DNA of 16,252 nt. Source: an uncultured Lachnospiraceae bacterium. Lineage in GTDB: Bacteria; Bacillota; Clostridia; Lachnospirales; Lachnospiraceae. Below, piece by piece: positions 1 to 6,940 of the stretch. Each line of letters opens with the position of its first letter. The stretch's first letter is position 1. Where the stretch lies: NCBI GenBank assembly GCA_945787485.1, contig CALZHV010000030.1, positions 1-16,252 of the forward strand. Reading direction: 5' to 3'. A program made the position numbers and the translations under genes. The notes under the pieces are model-generated. The model saw only the letters and a list, made by a program, of their open reading frames with translations. It did no database searches and was not told the DNA's origin.

Positions 1-57
1 GGGAAGCTGGGTATGATAAAGGGTGTATCAGCAAAAACAAATACAGCAAAAATCTGA
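1..57 (+). CDS. Possible 3' end of an unidentified upstream gene (partial)
   Basis: From the first base, frame 1 reads 18 codons (ending ...SAKTNTAKI) to a TGA at 55-57. This lies 41 bp ahead of the binding-protein gene and would suit the end of an upstream operon member. The piece is too short to assign to a family. The frame of the downstream lipoprotein is also open back to base 3, so the choice of frame is not proven. An inverted repeat with 7-bp arms (52-58 and 73-79, 14-nt loop) follows the stop but has no T-tract. Confidence 0.25.
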   Translation, partial: GKLGMIKGVSAKTNTAKI

Positions 58-98
58 GATTAAAGCGTATTGCTCAGATCAAAGAAAGGAAGATTAAT

Positions 99-1094
99 AT
101 GAAAAAAATAACTAAAAGATTAGGCACAATATGTCTTTCGGTACTTCTTGGAGTTACAATGCTCACAGGTTGTGGTAAGACTGAGGAAACAACAACGAGC
201 ATTCGTATCGGCACAATGTCAGGGCCTACAGGCATGGGAATGGTTAAACTTATGGATGATTCAGAGAATAATCTGACTGCAAATACTTACGAGTTTGCAG
301 AGCTTGCAACAGATGCTTCAACATTTGTGGCTCCATTATCACAAGGTGAACTCGACATAGCAACAATTCCGTCAAACCTTGCATCGGTTGTATATAATAA
401 GACAGAAGGCGGAATTACGGTTCTTGCAATTAATTCACTCGGAGTATTAAATATAGTTGAGAGAGGCGAAAGTATCAATTCCATATCAGACCTTGCCGGT
501 AAAAAAATATATGCTACAGGTGAAGGCGCTACACCGGAATATACATTAAAGTACATTTTGCAGCAAAACGGATTAGACGTAGAAAAGGATGTTACAATTC
601 AGTGGTGTGCTGATACAACAGAAGCACTTTCATATGTATCAAATGATGAACAGGCTATCGCAATGCTTCCTCAGCCGTTTGCAACAGCAGCGATGATGCA
701 GGTTGAAGGACTTAGGATAGCTATAGATTTAAATGACGCATGGGCTTTAACTGAAGCGGGTGCGGACGGAAGCATCGTTACAGGAGTTACAGTTGTACGT
801 ACAGAATTTCTTGAAGCTCATCCTGAAGCAGTAAAGAAATTTATGGAAGAATATGAAGCTTCAGTCAATTATACAATAAATAATCAATCAGAAGCTGCAG
901 CCCTTATTGAAAAATATGGTATTGTTGCTAAGGCTCCTATTGCAGAAAAAGCATTGCCGGGATGTCATATAACATATAAAACCGGTGAAGAAATGAAGAC
1001 AATGATTGAGAAATATTTACAAATACTATTTGAACAAAATCCACAGTCAGTTGGTGGTTCAATACCTGGAGAAGATTTCTATTATGGATTATAA
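99..1094 (+). CDS. ABC transporter substrate-binding lipoprotein (NMT1/SsuA-like)
   Basis: This is the extracytoplasmic ligand-binding subunit of an ABC importer of the nitrate/sulfonate/taurine class (COG0715-like). Residues 1-24 form a lipoprotein signal peptide: KK...KR, a hydrophobic core, then lipobox LTGC with the lipidated Cys at residue 25. The mature part follows the type-II periplasmic fold pattern: IRIGTMSGPTG at the start, a 'GELDIATIP' segment, 'DLAGKKIYATGEG' and an 'AHPEAVKKFMEEYEAS' region typical of the family. At 331 residues it has the usual length. The start at 99 is backed by AAAGGAAG about 10 nt upstream, although the frame is open further upstream. The stop overlaps the permease start by 11 bp. 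The ligand cannot be read from sequence; the CCCFC motif of thiamine-precursor proteins (ThiY) is absent. Confidence 0.9.
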   Translation: MKKITKRLGTICLSVLLGVTMLTGCGKTEETTTSIRIGTMSGPTGMGMVKLMDDSENNLTANTYEFAELATDASTFVAPLSQGELDIATIPSNLASVVYNKTEGGITVLAINSLGVLNIVERGESINSISDLAGKKIYATGEGATPEYTLKYILQQNGLDVEKDVTIQWCADTTEALSYVSNDEQAIAMLPQPFATAAMMQVEGLRIAIDLNDAWALTEAGADGSIVTGVTVVRTEFLEAHPEAVKKFMEEYEASVNYTINNQSEAAALIEKYGIVAKAPIAEKALPGCHITYKTGEEMKTMIEKYLQILFEQNPQSVGGSIPGEDFYYGL

Positions 1095-1860
1095 GAAAAA
1101 TATTCAGAAGGCCGGGGCAGTTTTAATTGCCCTGGCCTTTTGGCAAATTCTGTCAATGGTAATAAATCAGAGGATATTGCTTGTTTCGCCTATAGAGGTT
1201 GTGATAAGAATGTGTACAATATGGAAGGAACAGGGCTTTTTAGCTTCAATATGGTTTACATTTTATCACATAACAGCGGGTTTTTTATCCGGGGTTACAT
1301 TGGGGATAATATTTGCCGTGTTAGCTTCAAAATTTAATATAGTGGAAAATTTATTATGGCCATGGATGATAACAATTAAATCGGTGCCGGTTGCATCATT
1401 CATAGTGATTTGTCTTATATGGTTATCCGTTCAAAAACTATCAATTTTTATATCTTTTCTCATAGTTCTTCCTGTTGTGTATCAAAATGTTTTGGAAGGC
1501 TTAAAAACACAGGATGTGAAAATGAAGGAAATGGCAGATGTATTTAAACTTCCGTGGTATAAAAATTTAAAATATATCATTATTCCAAAGCTTAGACCTT
1601 TTATTATTTCGGCATTAAGCGTTACTTGTGGAATGGCGTGGAAGGCAGGAGTTGCTGCGGAAATAATTGGAGTTCCGGAAGGCTCAATCGGAAAAATGCT
1701 ACACAATGCTAAAATTTATCTTGCAACGGATGATTTGCTTGCATGGACGGTAATTATTGTAATATTAAGTGTTTTGTCAGAAAAAATATTCATGTTTATC
1801 GTGAAAAAGCTCCTTGGTGATAATGCAAAAAATCGAAATAATATAAAAATGATAAAATAA
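1084..1860 (+). CDS. ABC transporter permease (SsuC/TauC-like)
   Basis: This is the inner-membrane channel subunit of the same importer, 258 residues with about six transmembrane segments. The first helix is near residues 10-28. The cytoplasmic coupling loop carries the EAA-like stretch EMADVFKLPWYKNLKYIIIPKLRP, followed by a conserved 'GMAWKAGVAAEIIGVP' segment seen in SsuC/TauC permeases. The start at 1084 (MDYKKNIQ) is preferred because GGAGAAG lies 9 nt upstream, it gives an 11-bp overlap with the lipoprotein stop (translational coupling), and the longer reading from 1006 adds 26 residues that are just the lipoprotein's frame-shifted tail. The last residues (NNIKMIK) come from a 14-bp tandem repeat that contains the stop codon, so the C-terminus may vary in length between strains. 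Confidence 0.9.
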   Translation: MDYKKNIQKAGAVLIALAFWQILSMVINQRILLVSPIEVVIRMCTIWKEQGFLASIWFTFYHITAGFLSGVTLGIIFAVLASKFNIVENLLWPWMITIKSVPVASFIVICLIWLSVQKLSIFISFLIVLPVVYQNVLEGLKTQDVKMKEMADVFKLPWYKNLKYIIIPKLRPFIISALSVTCGMAWKAGVAAEIIGVPEGSIGKMLHNAKIYLATDDLLAWTVIIVILSVLSEKIFMFIVKKLLGDNAKNRNNIKMIK

Positions 1861-1887
1861 AAATGATAAAATAAAAATGATAAAATA
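1846..1887 (+). repeat. Three tandem copies of a 14-bp AT-only/G repeat across the permease stop
   Basis: Three perfect consecutive copies of AAAATGATAAAATA occur at 1846-1859, 1860-1873 and 1874-1887. They are followed by degenerate AATATAAAAT-like copies up to about 1910 and an A-rich spacer up to 1980. The permease stop (TAA, 1858-1860) falls at the junction of copies 1 and 2. The array looks like slipped-strand expansion of the gene's last codons into the spacer. No protein is encoded in the remaining 131 bp before the ATPase gene. Confidence 0.85.
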
Positions 1888-1991
1888 AAATAATATAAAA
1901 TAATATAAAAGCAATAAAAACAATACAAATAATAAAAGTAATACAAAAAGGCTAAATACACATATAAAACTTAATAAAGGAAAACACAATT

Positions 1992-2576
1992 ATGCATATT
2001 AAAATAGAAAAATTATGCAAAAGCTATGGCGATAAAATTGTATTAAATAATTATTCTAATGAAATTGAATATGGGAAATGTACTGTAATTATGGGAGCAT
2101 CAGGATGTGGCAAAACAACACTTTTGTCTGTATTGCTTGGTCTGACAAAACCTGATTCGGGAACTGTAACAGGGCTGCCTGAATGTGTAAGTGCAGTGTT
2201 TCAGGAAAATCGTCTGTGTGAAGAATTCAGTGCATATGAAAATGTTGCGCTTGTTTTGAGCAACGGTATTGCAAAAAACAAAGTCAAAACAGAAAAAATA
2301 GAAGCTGCATTTGATGCGGTAGGCATGAAAGAGTTTATGGACACTCCTGTAAGTGATTTGTCAGGTGGACAAAAAAGAAGAGTGGCAATTTTGCGGGCAT
2401 TGATATATGATGCGGATTTGTATATTTTGGATGAACCGTTTTCAGGATTGGATGAAGACAGTAAAAAAACAGTTATGGATTATGTAAAAAAAATAACAAA
2501 TAAAAAAACAGTTTTGATAGTCACACATGATAATGATGAGGCAAAATATATGGCTGATAAAATATATGAGATGTGA
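1992..2576 (+). CDS. ABC transporter ATP-binding protein, short (SsuB/TauB-like)
   Basis: This is the cytoplasmic ATPase that powers the importer encoded just upstream. All nucleotide-binding motifs are present: Walker A GASGCGKT (residues 35-42), Q-loop Gln71, signature LSGGQ (123-127), Walker B LYILDE (143-148), D-loop SGLD, and switch His179. At 194 residues it is clearly shorter than the usual ~240-260 for SsuB/TauB. The loss is between Walker A and the Q-loop and at the C-terminus, so it is a minimal but apparently complete catalytic domain. The ribosome site is weak (AAAGGAAAA, 1976-1984), unlike the strong sites of most genes here, and 131 bp of A-rich DNA separate it from the permease. 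It may therefore be translated less than its partners. Confidence 0.92.
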   Translation: MHIKIEKLCKSYGDKIVLNNYSNEIEYGKCTVIMGASGCGKTTLLSVLLGLTKPDSGTVTGLPECVSAVFQENRLCEEFSAYENVALVLSNGIAKNKVKTEKIEAAFDAVGMKEFMDTPVSDLSGGQKRRVAILRALIYDADLYILDEPFSGLDEDSKKTVMDYVKKITNKKTVLIVTHDNDEAKYMADKIYEM

Positions 2577-2703
2577 AACAGATTACATGTCTGATAAATT
2601 ATTGGGACATGAAACAGATTATAAAATAATTATTTTTTATTAAAATTATCTCTTATTTTTCTTAAACATTTTTGTGCTAAATATAGAAGATAAAAAACAA
2701 CTG

Positions 2704-2712
2704 TGGTATACT
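2704..2712 (+). promoter_or_regulatory. Candidate extended -10 promoter for plsC/lipid kinase genes
   Basis: TGGTATACT fits an extended -10 element (TGn followed by TATACT). No good -35 lies at normal spacing, which extended -10 promoters can tolerate. It sits 34 bp ahead of the acyltransferase start in the 169-bp gap after the ABC genes. The rest of that gap holds two copies of TGAAACAGATTA (2574-2585 and 2610-2621) and AT-rich DNA; no convincing terminator was seen. Confidence 0.35.
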
Positions 2713-2734
2713 TGTTTTTAAGAAAAAAACAAGT
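2710..2734 (+). other. Perfect 10-bp inverted repeat just upstream of the plsC ribosome site
   Basis: ACTTGTTTTT (2710-2719) and AAAAACAAGT (2725-2734) are perfectly complementary around a 5-nt loop. The repeat ends 1 base before the AAGGA ribosome site of the acyltransferase. It overlaps the candidate -10 element, so it could be an operator or, if transcription starts upstream, a leader hairpin. The role is unknown. Confidence 0.5.
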
Positions 2735-2745
2735 AAGGAAAAATC

Positions 2746-3471
2746 ATGCAGTTATTAAGAATACTTTTATATATTTTAGCATCCTTCATAATATTTATTT
2801 TTTTGTTTATTATGCTTTTGTTTATTAGTTCATTATTTATAAACACTAAAAAATATTATGATAAAAATTCCAAATACTACAGATTCCTATTAAATTCATC
2901 TACTTTTTTAATGATGTTATTATTGAGGATTCACGTTCATACAACAGGGCTTGAAAAAGTACCGCAGGATACCAGATTTGTGCTTGTTGGAAATCATATG
3001 TCAAAATTTGACCCTATTCTTCAATGGTTTGTTTTGAGAAAATATGATATTGCTTTTATCTCAAAGATTGAAAATTTCAATGTTCCGATATTTGGAAGAT
3101 TTATAAGGAAATGCTGTTTTAGGGCGATTGACCGTGAGAATCCGGGGAAGGCAATGGATACCATAAGGGATGCAACGAAGCTTATTAAAAATGATGAGGT
3201 TTCCATTGGTGTATATCCGGAAGGTACAAGAGGTACGGGAGATGGGCTTTTGCCGTTTCATAATGGTGTATTTTACATAGCAAAAAATGCAAAATGCCCT
3301 ATTGTAGTAATGAACACAAAAAATACAAGAAACATATCAAAAAATTATCCGTTTCATAAAACAGATGTCTATTTTGATGTTGTTGATGTTATGTCTGTTG
3401 ATGATGTAAAAGCAAATAATACAAAAAAAATTGGCGAACGTGTCAGACATGCTCTTGAGAAGTGCGTGTAA
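2746..3471 (+). CDS. plsC: 1-acyl-sn-glycerol-3-phosphate acyltransferase (PlsC family)
   Basis: This protein probably transfers an acyl chain to lysophosphatidic acid to make phosphatidic acid at the cytoplasmic membrane. It has 241 residues, normal for PlsC. A long N-terminal membrane anchor (residues 5-32) precedes the catalytic domain. Motif I is NHMSKFD with His84 and Asp89 (HX4D), motif II is around GRFIRKCCFRAIDR (117-130), and motif III is PEGTRG (158-163), which binds the glycerol phosphate. The start has AAGGA 7-11 nt upstream. A lipid kinase gene follows after 52 bp in the same direction, consistent with a phosphatidic acid-centred pair. The precise acceptor is not proven; related acyltransferases act on other lipids. 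Confidence 0.88.
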   Translation: MQLLRILLYILASFIIFIFLFIMLLFISSLFINTKKYYDKNSKYYRFLLNSSTFLMMLLLRIHVHTTGLEKVPQDTRFVLVGNHMSKFDPILQWFVLRKYDIAFISKIENFNVPIFGRFIRKCCFRAIDRENPGKAMDTIRDATKLIKNDEVSIGVYPEGTRGTGDGLLPFHNGVFYIAKNAKCPIVVMNTKNTRNISKNYPFHKTDVYFDVVDVMSVDDVKANNTKKIGERVRHALEKCV

Positions 3472-3523
3472 TAATGTAATAATAAGTAAAGAATAAACTT
3501 ATAATTAACTAAGGAGAAGAAAA

Positions 3524-4378
3524 ATGTCGAAAGCAATTATAATGTTTAATCCAATAACCCACAGCAACAAAGGGGAGGAAAATGCCAGAAAACTTGAAGA
3601 AATAATAAAAGACAAACAATTGGAATTTATAGATGTTACTAAAATAGATGATATAGAAAAGTACGTTTCAAATATACCTGAGGAAGATAGTATAATATTG
3701 TGTGGTGGAGATGGAACACTCAATTATTATGTAAATCATACAACAGAAGAGACCAGAAAAAGGAAAATCGGTTACTTTGCAACCGGTACAGGCAATGATT
3801 TCTTATTTGATATTGGAGGAAAGCTGGGAGAACTTCAGGAGGATATAAGTAAATATCTCCAAAATCTTCCGGTTGTAGAGGTTAAAGGGAAAAAATATAA
3901 TGTTTTAAACGGAGTCGGCTTTGGTATTGACGGATATTGCTGTGAGATAGGAGATAAGGAAAGACTCAAATCTGATAAAGCTGTTAATTATACAGCAATA
4001 GCAATAAAAGGTATTTTGTTTCACTACAGACCTTGTACTGCAACTGTTACCGTAGACGGAAAAACAGAAACATATAAAAATACGTGGCTTGTTCCTGCCA
4101 TGAACGGAAGATGTTATGGCGGTGGGATGATAGCAACACCTAATCAGAAAAGATTTTCTGATGACAAAAAGGTATCCTTGATGGTTTACAGACATTGGTG
4201 TAATATTATTGCATTAATTGTATTTCCGAAAATATTCAAGGGTGAGCATATTAAAAAAACAAAGATTGTAACAATACTGGAAGCAAAAAATGCCAGGGTT
4301 GTATTTGATAAACCATGTGCACTTCAGATAGATGGTGAAACAATTCTTGATGTATCGGAATACACAATTTCCGCATAA
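3524..4378 (+). CDS. Diacylglycerol kinase family lipid kinase (YegS/DagK-like)
   Basis: This cytoplasmic, membrane-associated lipid kinase has 284 residues, the usual family size. The nucleotide-binding signature GGDGTLN is at residues 61-67, followed by GTGNDF (88-93), NGVGFGID (129-136) and NGRCYGGGM (194-202); all are hallmarks of the DAGKc fold. The C-terminal beta-domain carries the typical 'LQIDGE' segment near the end. It would phosphorylate diacylglycerol or a related lipid, and the product is what the upstream PlsC-type enzyme also makes, so together they may recycle diacylglycerol into phospholipid. The ribosome site AAGGAGAAG lies just upstream, and the 52-bp gap to plsC has no terminator, suggesting cotranscription. 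YegS-type and DgkB-type activity cannot be told apart here. Confidence 0.88.
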   Translation: MSKAIIMFNPITHSNKGEENARKLEEIIKDKQLEFIDVTKIDDIEKYVSNIPEEDSIILCGGDGTLNYYVNHTTEETRKRKIGYFATGTGNDFLFDIGGKLGELQEDISKYLQNLPVVEVKGKKYNVLNGVGFGIDGYCCEIGDKERLKSDKAVNYTAIAIKGILFHYRPCTATVTVDGKTETYKNTWLVPAMNGRCYGGGMIATPNQKRFSDDKKVSLMVYRHWCNIIALIVFPKIFKGEHIKKTKIVTILEAKNARVVFDKPCALQIDGETILDVSEYTISA

Positions 4379-4410
4379 ACATGGAATAATTGCAAAAGAA
4401 CAGCAAAATA

Positions 4411-4442
4411 TTAGTGCCTTTTTAAATGAATTATTATATAAT
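4411..4442 (+). promoter_or_regulatory. Candidate promoter for the NfeD-SPFH pair
   Basis: A perfect -10 TATAAT is at 4437-4442. The -35 is poor (TTAGTG at 4411-4416, about 20 nt away). It lies in the 93-bp gap after the lipid kinase and 29 bp ahead of the NfeD gene, so this pair may have its own start even if read-through also occurs. Confidence 0.4.
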
Positions 4443-4471
4443 GTATTTAAGTTTCAAAAGGAGGGATAATA

Positions 4472-4906
4472 ATGGGATGGATTAGTCTTTTTTGGCTTGC
4501 TTTAGTTATTATTTTTGCAATCGTTGAAATGCTGTCGATGGGTCTTACAAGCATATGGTTTGCTGCAGGGGCTCTGGTGGCAGGAATAGCAGCAATTTGC
4601 AATGCTCCTATATGGTTACAGTTTGTTTTGTTTGTTTTAGTGACTGCGATTGCACTTGCCAGTACAAGAAAGCTTGCAAAAAAATTTCTTGAAAATAAGA
4701 TAGAAAAAACAAATGCAGAAGGTCTTATTGGCAAAACATCAATCGTTATAGAAACTATTGATAATGCAAAGGAAACGGGAAAGCTAATGATAGGTGATAT
4801 TGAATGGTCTGCACGTGCAGTTGACGAAACTGCTGTTATAGAAGAAGGAAGCAAGGTGATTATCAGAGAGATAAAGGGTGTAAAATGTATAGTTGAACCT
4901 GTATAA
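4472..4906 (+). CDS. NfeD-like membrane protein, short form
   Basis: This 144-residue protein has two or three N-terminal transmembrane segments (about residues 4-22, 27-44 and 48-64) and a C-terminal soluble OB-fold domain from about residue 80 (GLIGKTSIVIETI ... GDIEWSARA ... GSKVIIREI). That is the short NfeD layout, lacking the ClpP-like protease domain of long NfeD proteins. Short NfeD proteins are known to be encoded beside SPFH proteins and to interact with them in membrane microdomains; here the SPFH gene follows after 17 bp. The ribosome site AAAGGAGGG at 4457-4465 is strong. Its biochemical role is not established; scaffolding or stabilising the SPFH complex is the usual suggestion. 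Confidence 0.88.
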   Translation: MGWISLFWLALVIIFAIVEMLSMGLTSIWFAAGALVAGIAAICNAPIWLQFVLFVLVTAIALASTRKLAKKFLENKIEKTNAEGLIGKTSIVIETIDNAKETGKLMIGDIEWSARAVDETAVIEEGSKVIIREIKGVKCIVEPV

Positions 4907-4923
4907 AAAAGGAGGAATGAAAA

Positions 4924-5880
4924 ATGACAGGAGCAGTTGGAGCAGTTGGAGGAATGATGGCAATATGTATATTCATTTTGTTTATACTTTTAATTATTGC
5001 TTTTTCGTGTATTAATATCGTTCCACAGGCACACGCATATGTAGTAGAAAGATTAGGTACTTACAGGGCAACCTGGTCGGTAGGCTTTCATCTCAAAGTA
5101 CCACTTATTGATAAGGTTGCAAGAAAAGTAACAATGAAGGAGCAGGTTGTTGATTTTCCACCACAGCCGGTTATTACCAAGGATAATGTTACAATGCGAA
5201 TTGACACAGTTGTGTTTTTCCAGATAACAGATCCAAAGCTTTATTGCTATGGTGTTGAAAATCCTATTATGGCAATTGAAAATCTGACAGCAACAACACT
5301 TCGTAATATTATCGGTGATTTGGAGCTTGATGAAACACTTACTTCAAGAGAGACTATTAATACAAAGATGAGAGCAACACTTGATTCAGCGACAGATCCC
5401 TGGGGTATAAAAATTAATCGTGTTGAGCTTAAGAATATTATTCCTCCTGCAGCAATTCAGGATGCAATGGAGAAGCAGATGAAGGCTGAACGTGAGCGCC
5501 GTGAACAGATTCTTATTGCAGAAGGAGAGAAGAAGTCTTCTATTCTTAGAGCCGAAGGACAAAAGGAATCGTTGATTCTTCAGGCAGAGGCTGACAAGCA
5601 GGCAGCTATTCTTAGAGCAGAAGCTAAAAAGGAAGCAACAATTAAGGAGGCAGAAGGTCAGGCAGAAGCTATCGAAGCAATTCAAAAGGCAAATGCGGCC
5701 GGTCTTGTATATCTTAGGGAGGCAGCACCTAGCGAAGAGGTTATTAAGATTAAGAGCCTTGAAGCGTTTGCGAAGGCGGCAGATGGTCAGTCAACAAAGA
5801 TAATTATTCCATCTGAGATTCAGGGAATAGCAGGACTTGCAAAATCTATAACTGAGGTTGCTACAGAAAAAAGTAATTAA
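4924..5880 (+). CDS. SPFH/band 7 family protein (stomatin/paraslipin, QmcA-like)
   Basis: This membrane-anchored SPFH protein has 318 residues. An N-terminal transmembrane helix (12-30) is followed by the band 7 domain (about 32-190; markers 'AYVVERLGTYRATWSVGFH', 'VDFPPQPVITKDNV', 'RNIIGDLELDE', 'WGIKINRVELKNI'). Next comes a coiled-coil of five consecutive 11-residue repeats (196-250, ILxAExxKxxx), then a short C-terminal tail. Such proteins oligomerise into cage-like rings in the membrane and can organise microdomains or control membrane proteases. The NfeD gene 17 bp upstream is the expected partner. The ribosome site AAGGAGG is 9 nt upstream. It lacks the Ala/Gly-rich tail and Glu-Ala repeats of true flotillins, so stomatin/QmcA is the better label. 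Confidence 0.92.
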   Translation: MTGAVGAVGGMMAICIFILFILLIIAFSCINIVPQAHAYVVERLGTYRATWSVGFHLKVPLIDKVARKVTMKEQVVDFPPQPVITKDNVTMRIDTVVFFQITDPKLYCYGVENPIMAIENLTATTLRNIIGDLELDETLTSRETINTKMRATLDSATDPWGIKINRVELKNIIPPAAIQDAMEKQMKAERERREQILIAEGEKKSSILRAEGQKESLILQAEADKQAAILRAEAKKEATIKEAEGQAEAIEAIQKANAAGLVYLREAAPSEEVIKIKSLEAFAKAADGQSTKIIIPSEIQGIAGLAKSITEVATEKSN

Positions 5881-5886
5881 ATAAAT

Positions 5887-5927
5887 AAAAAATGACCACG
5901 ATAAAACTGATATCGTGGTCATTTTTT
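5887..5927. terminator. Bidirectional intrinsic terminator
   Basis: The stem AAAAAATGACCACGAT (5887-5902) pairs perfectly with ATCGTGGTCATTTTTT (5912-5927) around a 9-nt loop. A-tract and T-tract flank the GC-containing core, so it works in both directions. It lies between the SPFH gene and the converging AraC-type gene. Confidence 0.95.
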
Positions 5928-5956
5928 ATTGTGAAATTTTGAAAACAAAAATATAA

Positions 5957-6709
5957 TTAAAATATATAATTTATCTGCTCACCTGTTGTTGTATTTCGAT
6001 ATTCATATGGGGTCTTTCCGGTTTTCTTTTTAAAAACCTCGGTAAAATAGCTTTGACTTGAAAATGCAAGGATAGATGAAATCTGTGCAGTAGTATAATC
6101 GGAATATACAAGCATACGTTTGGCGGTATCTATTTTTTTATCACAAATGTAGAAGCTTATTGAACATCCCATTTCTTCTGCGAACAGCTTTGATAAATAT
6201 GAGGGATTGATACCGATATGTTCAGCAAGGTCTTCTACCTTTATTCTTGTATGAAGATTGTTGTAAATATATTCTACACAGGACATGACGTGTTTTGAAT
6301 ATTTTTTGTGCTTCAATATATTTTTCATTCGTCTTGCGTAATCGACACACATTATCGGATGAAGATCAGAAATTTGTTGAGTTGTGGTAAATGTATCTGC
6401 TTTCTGAATATACATATCACTTATTGTATATGCTTCCTGATATGGCATTCCTCCGTTAATGCAGAATCTGGCAACCAGCGCTGTTGTAATAATGAAATGA
6501 TATCTTAAATTTCTAACCTTATCCTTTGATAAAGTTCCAAGACCCGGCTTTTCTATGAGAGGTTGTTCTTCACACATTTTTTTTACTTTTTCAATGTCGC
6601 CTGATTGAATATGCGAATAAAATTCCATTTCAGGATTATAAGGAGCACGCAAAAATTCTTCTTCTCTTTGTATAAATTCACGGTAAAATAAATCCTTCTC
6701 AAAAGCCAT
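5957..6709 (-). CDS. AraC-family transcriptional regulator
   Basis: This 250-residue DNA-binding regulator has a C-terminal AraC domain (about 140-240) with two helix-turn-helix motifs: VEDLAEHIGINPSYLSKLFA (158-177) and TAQISSILAFSSQSYFTEVF (207-226), then KKKTGKTPYEYR (228-239), the classic family ending. The N-terminal 130 residues are helical and hydrophobic (e.g. HFIITTALVARFCINGG, 71-87). They are not the cupin sugar-binding domain, so the signal is unknown; similar N-termini occur in many Clostridia AraC proteins. The start is set at 6709 because GGAGG (6723-6719) lies 9 nt upstream; a longer reading from 6787 has no ribosome site and an unlikely N-terminus. It is divergent from the GH16 glucanase across 231 bp, making it a candidate regulator of that gene. 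Confidence 0.9.
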   Translation of the reverse strand: MAFEKDLFYREFIQREEEFLRAPYNPEMEFYSHIQSGDIEKVKKMCEEQPLIEKPGLGTLSKDKVRNLRYHFIITTALVARFCINGGMPYQEAYTISDMYIQKADTFTTTQQISDLHPIMCVDYARRMKNILKHKKYSKHVMSCVEYIYNNLHTRIKVEDLAEHIGINPSYLSKLFAEEMGCSISFYICDKKIDTAKRMLVYSDYTTAQISSILAFSSQSYFTEVFKKKTGKTPYEYRNTTTGEQINYIF

Positions 6710-6856
6710 TTTCCAATACCTCCAATTAAAAATTAATACATGAATTGTAAAACAAAATGTAATCTGTTTAAATTGAAATTTATACAATATTTATTATAAA
6801 AATATACAGTAAATATATTGATAATATATCATTAAAACCAAAAAAAAACAATTATT

Positions 6857-6885
6857 TTGATATATGAAAATTACAGTTTTATTTA
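6857..6885 (+). promoter_or_regulatory. Candidate promoter of the GH16 gene within the 231-bp divergent control region
   Basis: TTGATA (6857-6862) and TATTTA (6880-6885) are spaced 17 nt apart. They lie 55 bp ahead of the glucanase start. The -10 is weak, fitting a gene that needs an activator. The whole 6710-6940 gap is highly AT-rich and holds no gene; repeated GATAATAT/GATATAT-like words (6818-6832 and 6858-6866) could be regulator half-sites, but this is unproven. Confidence 0.3.
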
Positions 6886-6940
6886 ATATTAAATTATTCC
6901 AAAGGGATAGTATCGTTATTTTATGAAAGGAAGGTATACA

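Noticed and set aside
52..79. Inverted repeat ATCTGAG/CTCAGAT as a terminator of the upstream gene
   Set aside because: The stem is only 7 bp with a 14-nt loop and no T-tract follows, so termination is not supported.
1777..1989. Hydrophobic minus-strand frames rich in Phe, Leu and Tyr across the A-rich spacer
   Set aside because: They are the complement of poly-A-like repeats; the apparent membrane character is a composition artefact. The same applies to 15901-16222.
2574..2621. Direct repeat TGAAACAGATTA and a related AAACAGATTACAT word on the minus strand near 6755
   Set aside because: Short AT-rich words of this length are expected by chance in 16 kb; there is no consistent placement relative to genes.
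4447..4854. 135-residue minus-strand open frame opposite NfeD
   Set aside because: It is antisense to a well-supported gene with a strong ribosome site, and its composition is that of a shadow frame.
6923..6940. Earlier ATG for the glucanase
   Set aside because: It has no ribosome site; it overlaps the AAAGGAAGG that serves the ATG at 6941, which also gives a normal signal peptide.
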